From CAVRIA01 sp963721115 (lineage in GTDB: Bacteria > Desulfobacterota > Binatia > HRBIN30 > CADEER01): 64,000 bases of DNA. The translations under genes were made by a program, and so were the position numbers. Below the pieces are notes generated by a model, which saw nothing but the letters and a program-made list of their open reading frames with translations, was not told the origin of the DNA and ran no database searches. The stretch covers positions 682,001 to 746,000 of the forward strand of contig CAVRIA010000004.1 of NCBI GenBank assembly GCA_963721115.1. Reading direction: 5' to 3'. This document shows, one piece after another, positions 56,015 through 64,000 of this stretch (positions are counted from its first letter, which is position 1; every line of letters starts with the position of its first letter).

Positions 56015-57337
56015 ATGCAGGACTACTTCTACTCGCTGGCCGACGGGATCGAGGCTCGGCTGGAAGGCGGCGAGGTCGTCACGTGCAGCTTCGCCGCCGA
56101 GGAGTCGGACTTCGTCCGTTTCAACCGCAGCGCCGTGCGCCAGGCGGGGTCGGTGGCGCAGCGTGTCCTGACCGTCGATCTGATCGAGGGTGCGCGACAC
56201 GCGTTGGGGACCCTGTCGCTGGCCGGCGTGCCCGAGACCGACCGGGCTCGCCTTTCCGCTCTGATCGGCGATCTGCGCGAGGCGCGGCGGCAGCTCCCGG
56301 AGGATCCGTTTCTCCTCTACAACACCTCGCCGCGCTCGACGGAGCGCCGGCGCGAGAACGAGCTGCCCGAGCCGGAGCAGGTGGTCGACGAGATCCATCG
56401 CGCCGGCCGCGGGCGCGATCTGGTCGGCGTCTACGCCGGCGGCGCGATTCACGCCGGCTTCGCCAGCTCGCTCGGCCAGCGCAACTGGTACGAGAGCTAC
56501 AGCTTCAACCTCGACTGGAGCTTCTTCCATGCCGCCGACAAGGCGGTAAAGGCGAGCTATGCCGGCCTGCACTGGCGGAGGGAGGATCTCGAGCGCCGCA
56601 TCGAGAGCGCGGCCGAGCAGGTGAGCGTCCTGTCGCGGCCCACGCGGTCGATCCGCCCGGGGCGATACCGTGTCTTCCTGGCGCCGGCGGCGCTGTACGA
56701 GATCGTCGGTATGTTGAGCTGGGGCGGCTTCGGGCTGCGCGCCCACCGCACGAAGACGACGCCGCTGCTCAGGATGATCCAGGAAGGAGCGACCCTTCAT
56801 CCATCGGTGCGGGTTCTCGAGAACACCGGCGACGGCATCGCCCCGGACTTTCAGGAGGCGGGCTTCCCGCGACCCGCGAGCGTGACGCTGATCGAGGGCG
56901 GTCGCTATCGGGACTGTCTGGTCTCGCCCCGCTCCGCGCGCGAGTACGGCTCGCCGACCAACGGCGCTTCGGCGTCCGAAGTGCCGCAGTCGATCGACGT
57001 CGGCGGCGGAGAGATGGCGATGAGCTCGGTGCTGAGCGAGCTCGGCACTGGCATCTATGCCGGCAACCTCTGGTATCTCAATTTCTCCGACCGCAGCGCC
57101 TGCCGGACGACGGGCATGACCCGCTTCGCGACCTTCTGGGTGGAGGACGGCGTGATTCAGGCGCCGCTCGGCGCGATGCGCTTCGACGAGACCGTCTACC
57201 GCATGCTCGGCGACAAGCTGGTCGGGTTGACCGCGGAGCGGGAGATGATCCTCGACCCCGGCACCTACTTCCAGCGCGCGGTGGAGAGCGCCCGCCTGCC
57301 CGGGGCCATGGTCGACGACTTCACCTTCACTCTCTGA
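56015..57337 (+). CDS. TldE/PmbA-like metallopeptidase partner
   Basis: 440 residues, the non-catalytic partner type of the TldD/E pair. It has the same fold (SFAAEESDFVRFNRSAVRQA; DLVGVYAGGAIHAGFASSLG; IDVGGGEMAMSSVLSELGTG; CRTTGMTRFATFWVEDGVIQ) but no HExxxH motif. It follows tldD by 12 bases, so the two form a complex and operon. It converges on the dacB gene. Confidence 0.88.
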   Translation: MQDYFYSLADGIEARLEGGEVVTCSFAAEESDFVRFNRSAVRQAGSVAQRVLTVDLIEGARHALGTLSLAGVPETDRARLSALIGDLREARRQLPEDPFLLYNTSPRSTERRRENELPEPEQVVDEIHRAGRGRDLVGVYAGGAIHAGFASSLGQRNWYESYSFNLDWSFFHAADKAVKASYAGLHWRREDLERRIESAAEQVSVLSRPTRSIRPGRYRVFLAPAALYEIVGMLSWGGFGLRAHRTKTTPLLRMIQEGATLHPSVRVLENTGDGIAPDFQEAGFPRPASVTLIEGGRYRDCLVSPRSAREYGSPTNGASASEVPQSIDVGGGEMAMSSVLSELGTGIYAGNLWYLNFSDRSACRTTGMTRFATFWVEDGVIQAPLGAMRFDETVYRMLGDKLVGLTAEREMILDPGTYFQRAVESARLPGAMVDDFTFTL

Positions 57338-57432
57338 GCGTTCTCCGCCCTGCCGGGAAAGCCGGCGCCGGGGACGAGCTGGCCGCGCCCTCGGACCGGC
57401 GGGGCCGGTGCTTCGCTCTCGATGGTTCGGCG

Positions 57433-58895
57433 CTACGGCGCCGCGGTCGGGGGCGAGGGGCTGGAGGCGACCAGCGCCGCGACGAATCCGTCGATCGCCG
57501 CCATCGCCTCGAGGTCGCCGTGCTTGTAGTCGTTGGCGATGATCGAAAAGACCGCCTCGCTTCCGTCCTGCAGGTGCGCGTAGCCGGACAGGGAGGTGGC
57601 CCCCGCCAGCAGCCCGGTCTTGGCGCGCACCGCGTCCATCGCCGCGGCGGCGCGCTTCTCCAGGGTACCGTCGCGCGCCGCGATGGGGAGGGCGGCCTCG
57701 AGCTCCGGACCGAAGCGGAACGAGTCGCGCGCCAGGCGCAGGGCGGACACGAAGGCGCGCGGCGCGACCCGATCGACGGGAGCCAAACCGGAGCCGTCGA
57801 CCAGCGAGAAGCCGGCCGGGTCGATGCCGAGCGATTGCAGGCGGGCGCGCATGATGGGCACGGCGTTCTGCCAGCTTCCGGGCTGCCCGCTCTGCACCGC
57901 CATGTCCTTGAGCAGCGTCTCGGCGATGTTGTTGTTGCTGTGCTTCAGGAACAGGCGGGCGATCTCGGCGAGCGGCTCGCCTTCGAAGGCGAGGATTCTC
58001 CGAAAGCCCCCCGGCAGGCCGGCGGCGCGGGTGCTTCCCTGCACCTGGATCCCGTTGGCCTCGAGCTGCATGCGCAGGACCGCCCCGGCATACGCCGTCG
58101 GATCGCTGACGCTGCGGTAGAGCAGCACCGGCCCGTCGCCGGCGCGCAGGGAGCCCGACACGGAAATGGTGTCGGTGCCGTCGCCGTCGCGGCGCTCGAC
58201 GGCGAGGGGCTTCTTGCCGCCGGTGCGGCTGCGGTTGTCGAGGCGCAGGTAGGGAACCGGCGGATCCAACGTCACCAGGAGCGGCGCTCCCTGCCGCGCC
58301 CCCGGCCGGATCTCGACGCCGAAGGCGCCGTAGTTGGCGTTGAGGGCGCCGACGGGGGCGAAGTAGGCGCGCGATGAGACGGGGCCCCAGGCGGGGTGCC
58401 AGCGCTGGCGATCGAAGGCCGAGTCGTCGAGCAGCAGGTCGCCGCTGACGCGCCGAAGGCCCTGGCGGCGCAAGTCGGCGGCCAGACGCCACCACTGCTC
58501 CGAGGTCAGCGACGGATCGCCGCCGCCGCGCACCGCCAGGGTTCCGACCCGGCCCTCGGCGTCGGGCTCGCGGTCCGCGTATACCTCGGTGGTGAAGCGG
58601 TGCGCCGGGCCGAAGGCGGCCAGGGCGGCGACGGCGGTGAGGATCTTGACGTTGGAGGCGGGAGTCAGGCGCTCGTCGGGAGAGCGCTCGAACAGGGTGG
58701 CCCCGCCGTCGGCGCGTACCACTAGGGCCGCCACGCGCGCCTGGCGCAGCCCGCGCTGGGCGAGGGCCTGGGTCAGCCGCGCCGGCAAGTCGGCAGCCTG
58801 CACCGCGGCGGCGCCGAGAGCAATGCATGCAGCGACGCCGACCCCGAGCTTCGTCGCGCGCGGCCGCCAGTCGGCGAGCGAGAGGCGGTCGAAAG

Positions 58896-58899
<4 letters not shown>
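57433..58899 (-). CDS. dacB: D-alanyl-D-alanine carboxypeptidase/endopeptidase (PBP4 family, S13)
   Basis: 488 residues with a signal peptide or anchor (residues 17-35, GVGVAACIALGAAAVQA). Penicillin-binding motifs are all present: SxxK in LTPASNVKILTAV (Ser82, Lys85), SxN in LKHSNNNIAETLL, and KTG in VRAKTGLLAGATSLSG. It trims or cleaves peptidoglycan cross-links in the periplasm. The GTG start overlaps the cytochrome c peroxidase stop by four bases (GTGA), an unusual coupling of cell-wall and haem-enzyme genes. Confidence 0.93.
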
Positions 58900-60338
<1,439 letters not shown>

Positions 60339-60791
60339 ATGATCACCTTGGGAAAAATGGACCGCTGGGTCAAGCTCGGAAGGACTTCCGGCCTCTGCCG
60401 GCGCTGTGTGGAGCGCTGCGCTGTCCGTCCGGTTGCCGACCGTCGTCGACCCGGCTCGTGGCGTTGACCGTGCCGCTGACGAACAGCGGCCCGGTACTGG
60501 GGGCGGCGGTCGAGATGGTGGCCAGCAGTAGAAGAGCGCGGGCGTGTCCGATTGCCGTTGCACGTCCAGGATCGAGAATCTTCGTAGTCAAGGGTTCCTC
60601 CGCATCAGGTGACGACTGAAACAGGCTTCTTTGTGCCGAGGATGCGCACTACCCCGCTTGCGCTCGCGGGTAAGGCGATTTTCTCGATTGCGCCGCCCCA
60701 AACCGCGCTCGGCGGCCCGGGGTTTCGTTCCATGCCCGCGGATGGCAAAAGGCGATGTTGGAGCCGGCTTTCGGTGCCAGCGGGTGCGGCG
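60339..60791. other. Divergent intergenic region with one possible small secreted ORF
   Basis: About 450 bases between the cytochrome peroxidase and modA. On the minus strand a 73-residue frame (60370-60591) starts at TTG with GGAGG five bases upstream and has a hydrophobic helix (ARALLLLATISTAAP) like a signal peptide. No family recognised and no molybdenum riboswitch or ModE site seen before modA. Confidence 0.4.
60370..60591 (-). CDS. Possible small secreted peptide, doubtful
   Basis: 73 residues from TTG 60591. The ribosome site GGAGG (60601-60597) is five bases away. Residues 13-31 form a hydrophobic signal-like helix; the remainder (TGPLFVSGTVNATSRVDDGR and a basic end) matches nothing I know. 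It precedes the cytochrome peroxidase gene on the same strand. It could be a leader peptide, a gene remnant or chance. Confidence 0.25.
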   Translation of the reverse strand: MTTKILDPGRATAIGHARALLLLATISTAAPSTGPLFVSGTVNATSRVDDGRQPDGQRSAPHSAGRGRKSFRA

Positions 60792-61631
60792 ATGACAGAC
60801 ATCCAACCACAGAGACGGCGGCATCGCTCCTTTCGCTGCATGGTGGCGGCGCTGGCGGTCGGCGCCGGCCTGCTCGGCGGCGCGCCGCCGAGCAGGGCCG
60901 GGGCGGGGGAAGAGGAGGCGGTCGTCTTCGCCGCCGCCTCGCTGACCGAAGCGTTCACGGAGATCGGCCGCCTGGCCGAGGCGCAGCAACCCGCCCTGCG
61001 CCTGCGGTTCAACTTCGCGGGCTCTCAGCAGCTGGCGCTGCAGATCGAGCAAGGGGCGCGCGCCGACGTCTACGCCGCGGCCGACGAGCACTGGATGCGG
61101 CGGATGCAGGAGAGAGGGCTGCTGGCGGGCGAGGCGAGCGTCTTCGCGGTCAACCGCCTGGTCGTCATCGTCCCTGCCGGCAACCCCGGCCGGATCGAGT
61201 CCCCGGCCGATCTGGCCCGGCCGGGCTCGAAAGTGGTGATCGGCACCGACGCGGTGCCGGTGGGCCACTACGCTCGCCAGGTGTTGCGCAATCTCGCCCG
61301 CGCCCCCGGTTTTCCCGGCGACTACGCGGAGCGCGTGCGACGCAATGTAGTCTCGGAGGAGGAGCAGGTGAAGGCGGTGGTCGGCAAGGTGCAGCTCGGC
61401 GAGGCCGACGCGGGCCTGGTCTATCGTTCGGACGTGACGCCGCCCGTCGCGGCGCGGGTGCGCGAGCTGGACATCGGGGCGGAGTTCAACGTCGAGGCGC
61501 GCTACCCCCTGGCGGTGCTGCGCGGCGCGCCGCACGCGGCGGCGGCGCGCCGCTTCGTCGAGTTGGTGCTATCCGAAGCGGGGCGCGAAGTGCTGCGGCG
61601 CCGGGGCTTCCTCGCAGCTGGCGGACCGTAA
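60792..61631 (+). CDS. modA: Molybdate ABC transporter, periplasmic binding protein
   Basis: 279 residues, signal peptide ending near GGAPPSRAGA. Substrate-binding fold: VVFAAASLTEAFTEIG (first oxyanion-binding serine), FNFAGSQQLALQIEQGARAD, and GEADAGLVYRSDVTPP. Binds molybdate or tungstate and delivers it to ModB. ATG 60792 is favoured, but ATG 60840 would give a shorter signal peptide. The stop overlaps the modB start as TAATG. Confidence 0.93.
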   Translation: MTDIQPQRRRHRSFRCMVAALAVGAGLLGGAPPSRAGAGEEEAVVFAAASLTEAFTEIGRLAEAQQPALRLRFNFAGSQQLALQIEQGARADVYAAADEHWMRRMQERGLLAGEASVFAVNRLVVIVPAGNPGRIESPADLARPGSKVVIGTDAVPVGHYARQVLRNLARAPGFPGDYAERVRRNVVSEEEQVKAVVGKVQLGEADAGLVYRSDVTPPVAARVRELDIGAEFNVEARYPLAVLRGAPHAAAARRFVELVLSEAGREVLRRRGFLAAGGP

Positions 61632-62461
61632 TGGCGGCCGGCGAGGGATGGCAGCCGGCGCGCGCGGCGCGGCGGGCGCCTTCTCGACGGTCGCCGGCGC
61701 TGGCCTGTGCCTGCGTCCTTCTGGTGTCTTTCCTCGCCCTGCCGCTGATCAGCTTGTTGGTACGGGTCCCGCTCGGGGAGCTGCTGGCGCGCATGCAGTC
61801 GCCGCTGGTCCTGGCGGCGCTGCGCCTGAGCGCGGTCACGTCCGCGTGCGCCACCGCCGGAGTCGTTCTCCTGGGCACGCCCGTCGCCTACGCCCTCGCT
61901 ACCCGCCGCCTTCCGGGGCGGCGCCTCGTCGAAGTCCTGATCGATCTACCGATGGTGCTGCCGCCCACGGTCGCGGGTGTCGGCCTCCTGCTCGCCTTCG
62001 GACGCATGGGTCTGGTCGGTCGCTTTCTGGCGCCGCTCGGCATCACCATCCCGTTCACCACGGCCGCCGTCGTCCTGGCGGAAATGTTCGTCGCCGCGCC
62101 GTTCTTCGTCAACGCGGCGCGCGACGGCTTCCTGGCGGTGGAGCCGCGCTACCGGCAGGCGGCCGCGACCCTGCGCGCGGGACCGGTCTATACCTTCTTT
62201 CATGTCGTCCTGCCGCTCAGCGCCCCGGCCTTGCTCGGCGGCGTGGCCATGAGCTGGGCGCGGGCGCTCGGCGAGTTCGGTGCGACGATCACCTTCGCCG
62301 GTAACTTGCCGGGGCGAACCCAGACGCTGCCCCTGGCGGTCTACATCGCTCTCCAGACCGACCTCGAGGCGGCGGTCGCGCTGTCCGTCCTGCTGCTCGT
62401 TGTCTCCTTCGCACTGCTACTGGCCCTGCGCTTCCTACCGGTGGCGGGGCGGCGCGGGTGA
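61631..62461 (+). CDS. modB: Molybdate ABC transporter, permease
   Basis: 276 residues with about six membrane helices (ALACACVLLVSFLALPLISL, LIDLPMVLPPTVAGVGLLLA, ITIPFTTAAVVLAEMFVAAP). The cytoplasmic coupling motif is VEPRYRQAAATLRAGPVYTF with GGVAMSWARALGEFGATITF. Overlaps modA and modC by a few bases, so the three genes are one operon. Confidence 0.93.
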   Translation: MAAGEGWQPARAARRAPSRRSPALACACVLLVSFLALPLISLLVRVPLGELLARMQSPLVLAALRLSAVTSACATAGVVLLGTPVAYALATRRLPGRRLVEVLIDLPMVLPPTVAGVGLLLAFGRMGLVGRFLAPLGITIPFTTAAVVLAEMFVAAPFFVNAARDGFLAVEPRYRQAAATLRAGPVYTFFHVVLPLSAPALLGGVAMSWARALGEFGATITFAGNLPGRTQTLPLAVYIALQTDLEAAVALSVLLLVVSFALLLALRFLPVAGRRG

Positions 62462-63540
62462 GCGCGGTGCTGGAAGCGGAGATCGCCGGCCGGGTCGGCC
62501 CGCTGGACATCGACGTGCGGCTACAGGCCGAGCCTGGAGCGACGCTCGTTCTGGTCGGCAAGAGCGGCGCCGGCAAGACCAGCATCCTGGACCTGGTGGC
62601 CGGCCTGCGGGTACCCGTGCGAGGCCGCATCGCGATCGACGGCGCGCTGTACTTCGAGGCCGGGCGCGGCGTGCACGTCCCGCCTCACCTGCGGCCGATC
62701 GGCTACGTGCTGCAGGACTACGCGCTGTTCCCGCACCTGTCGGTCTTCGAGAACGTCGCCTTCGGCCTGCGCGCCCAGCGCCAGCGCGGCGCGCGGGTGC
62801 GGCGGCGGGTCGGCGAGATGCTGGAGAGCCTGGACATCGCGCCGCTGGCGGGGCGGCGGCCCGGCCAGCTGTCGGGCGGGGAGCGGCAGCGCGTCGCGCT
62901 GGCCCGGGCTCTCGTCCTGGAGCCGCGCGTGCTGCTGCTCGACGAGCCCCTGGCGGCGCTGGACGCGCAGACGCGCCGCGCGGTGCGCACCGAGCTGCGC
63001 CGGGTTCTGGCGCGGCTCACCTGTGCCACCCTGCTGGTGACGCACAGCCCCTTCGAGGCGATGCTCTTCGGCGAGCGCATCGCGGTCGTCGAGCGAGGTC
63101 GCCTCACGCAGCTCGGGACGCGCCAGACGTTGCTGTCGCACCCGCGCTCGCGCTACGCCGCGGAGCTTCTCGGGACCAACTTCTTCCACGGCCGGGCGCG
63201 GCCCTGCGGCGATCTCGGGTTGGTGGAGGTGGACACCGGGCAGGGGACGGTCCGGGTGGCGGACGGACGGGTGGGCGAGGACGTCTTCGTCGCCGTCGAT
63301 CCGCGCGACATCACCCTGCACGAGAGCGCTCCGCTCGGCACGGCGCAGAACGCGCTGTCGGGACGCATCGTCGAGGTGGTGCCGGAGCCGCCGGCCGGCG
63401 AACGGGTGCGCGTGGTGATCGACAGCCGGCCGCCGCTGGTCGCCGAGGTGACCGCCGAAGCGGTGCGCCAGCTCGGGCTGCGCGAGGGGCGCCCGATCCA
63501 CGTCAGCTTCAAGGCCACGGCGGCGCGGGCGTATCGCTGA
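62458..63540 (+). CDS. modC: Molybdate ABC transporter, ATPase
   Basis: 360 residues. Walker A LVGKSGAGKTSILDLVAG, Q-loop YVLQDYALFPHLSVFENV, signature GQLSGGERQRVALARAL, Walker B VLLLDEPLAALDAQTRR, H-loop LLVTHSPFEAM. The C-terminal TOBE (mop-like) domain, ALSGRIVEVVPEPPAGERVR, binds oxyanion and regulates transport. GTG start overlaps the modB stop by four bases. Confidence 0.94.
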   Translation: MSAVLEAEIAGRVGPLDIDVRLQAEPGATLVLVGKSGAGKTSILDLVAGLRVPVRGRIAIDGALYFEAGRGVHVPPHLRPIGYVLQDYALFPHLSVFENVAFGLRAQRQRGARVRRRVGEMLESLDIAPLAGRRPGQLSGGERQRVALARALVLEPRVLLLDEPLAALDAQTRRAVRTELRRVLARLTCATLLVTHSPFEAMLFGERIAVVERGRLTQLGTRQTLLSHPRSRYAAELLGTNFFHGRARPCGDLGLVEVDTGQGTVRVADGRVGEDVFVAVDPRDITLHESAPLGTAQNALSGRIVEVVPEPPAGERVRVVIDSRPPLVAEVTAEAVRQLGLREGRPIHVSFKATAARAYR

Positions 63541-63553
63541 TCGGGCCGGGCCG

Positions 63554-63582
63554 ACGCGGGCGCGCGAGCCCCGCCCGCGTTT
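63554..63582 (+). terminator. Candidate intrinsic terminator after modABC
   Basis: ACGCGGGC (63554-63561) pairs with GCCCGCGT (63573-63580) around an 11-base loop, followed by only three T. It lies 13 bases after the modC stop. Confidence 0.5.
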
Positions 63583-63649
63583 GGCTTGCCGGCGGGGATT
63601 GGGTAGGTTGGCCGTTCAACCGTTTCGCCAACCCACGAAAGGAGCATCG

Positions 63650-64000
63650 ATGTACACCAAGATTGGAACGGCTGCGGTCGCGTTCGCCCTGGTCCTCGCG
63701 GCGGCACCACGAGTGCGGGCGGGCGACGTGACGCCCAAGACGGAGCAGGACAAGACCGCCTACGCGATCGGCCTGGCGATCTCGCAGAGCCTGTCGTCGT
63801 ACGACCTGACCAAGGAGGAGCTGGAGATGGTCAAGGCCGGCCTGGACGACGGTGTCCTCGGCAAGACGCCGAAGGTCAAGGTCGAGGAGTACCGGGCCAA
63901 GATCCAGGAGCTCGGGCAGGAGCGCGCCAAGGCGGGCGCCGAGCGCGAGAAGAAGGAGGCGGCCGGATTCCTGACCAAGATGGCTTCCGAGAAGGGGGCG
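63650..64000 (+). CDS. FKBP-type peptidyl-prolyl isomerase, N-terminal part, cut by right edge
   Basis: 117 residues visible. Signal peptide AAVAFALVLAAAPRVRA, then the Mip/FkpA-type dimerisation domain: TEQDKTAYAIGLAISQSLSS, LTKEELEMVKAGLDDGVLGK and a long charged helix EYRAKIQELGQERAKAGAER. The catalytic FKBP domain would follow beyond the window. GAAAGGAG lies five bases before the ATG. It would act as a periplasmic folding helper. Confidence 0.85.
   Translation, partial: MYTKIGTAAVAFALVLAAAPRVRAGDVTPKTEQDKTAYAIGLAISQSLSSYDLTKEELEMVKAGLDDGVLGKTPKVKVEEYRAKIQELGQERAKAGAEREKKEAAGFLTKMASEKGA

Noticed and set aside
60600..60791. Molybdenum cofactor riboswitch before modA
   Set aside because: No conserved Moco riboswitch core could be recognised; only unstructured GC-rich sequence.

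Overview
This is a 64 kb piece of a high-GC bacterial chromosome. It contains single-copy housekeeping genes on both strands and one accessory region in the middle. Gene content (KorAB, RNase G plus RNase Y, a radical SAM/DUF2344 protein, an smc-ftsY and zapB-zapA order, several acyl-CoA genes, and a dockerin-like calcium-loop repeat on a cytochrome c peroxidase) looks like a deltaproteobacteria-related soil or sediment lineage. Binatota or a neighbouring group is my guess by inference; no rRNA or other decisive marker is present.

Layout. 1-8262: korBA (minus), RNase G with a radical SAM/DUF2344 protein (minus), and a divergent HNH endonuclease. 8572-18339: a plus-strand housekeeping run of smc, ftsY, zapB-like, zapA, a candidate 6S RNA, 5-formyl-THF cyclo-ligase, RNase Y, a YmdB-like phosphoesterase and tyrS. 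18471-24865: class II aldolase, polX (minus), flavin reductase, Rieske protein, ptsI and ygfZ. 24952-29437: an acyl-CoA ligase and crotonase cluster bracketed by two tiny desulforedoxin-like proteins. 29663-34561: a YihY membrane protein and cobalamin-dependent methionine synthase. 34856-44248: two back-to-back peptide-ligase (amidoligase) modules. 44671-52465: a small HTH regulator, aminotransferase, acyl-CoA dehydrogenase, VOC, DoxX, SDR and RRM proteins, and asd. 52522-63540: typA, tldD/tldE, dacB with a cytochrome c peroxidase, and modABC. The right edge cuts a secreted FKBP-type isomerase.

The most unusual region is 34856-44248. The minus-strand module encodes a 7-TM protein with a degenerate transglutaminase domain, a RimK-related ATP-grasp ligase, a second degenerate transglutaminase and an exported C25/caspase-like peptidase. 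The plus-strand module encodes a C39-like peptidase, a RimK ATP-grasp ligase, a GCS2-type ligase and an N-formylglutamate amidohydrolase-like protein. Together they look like a pathway that builds, and perhaps trims or exports, a glutamate-type peptide or tag. The plus-strand module is damaged in three ways: a 166-bp segment holding the N-terminus of the C39-like gene is inverted, RimK and GCS2 are joined in frame with the inner ends of both missing, and GCS2 carries a frameshift. Copies of a GACGTG-word repeat lie on both sides of it.

Two features recur across the window. First, several intergenic regions hold low-complexity elements made of repeated short words (TTGTTGG, GGCTCAGGCTGAGG, GACGTGCTGACGTG), mostly arranged as long imperfect inverted repeats; two genes end inside such elements. 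Second, at least a dozen single-base frameshifts interrupt highly conserved genes (korA, korB, smc, metH, the radical SAM gene, the acyl-CoA dehydrogenase). The likeliest cause is indel error in the assembly, so those genes are annotated here as single, probably intact genes.
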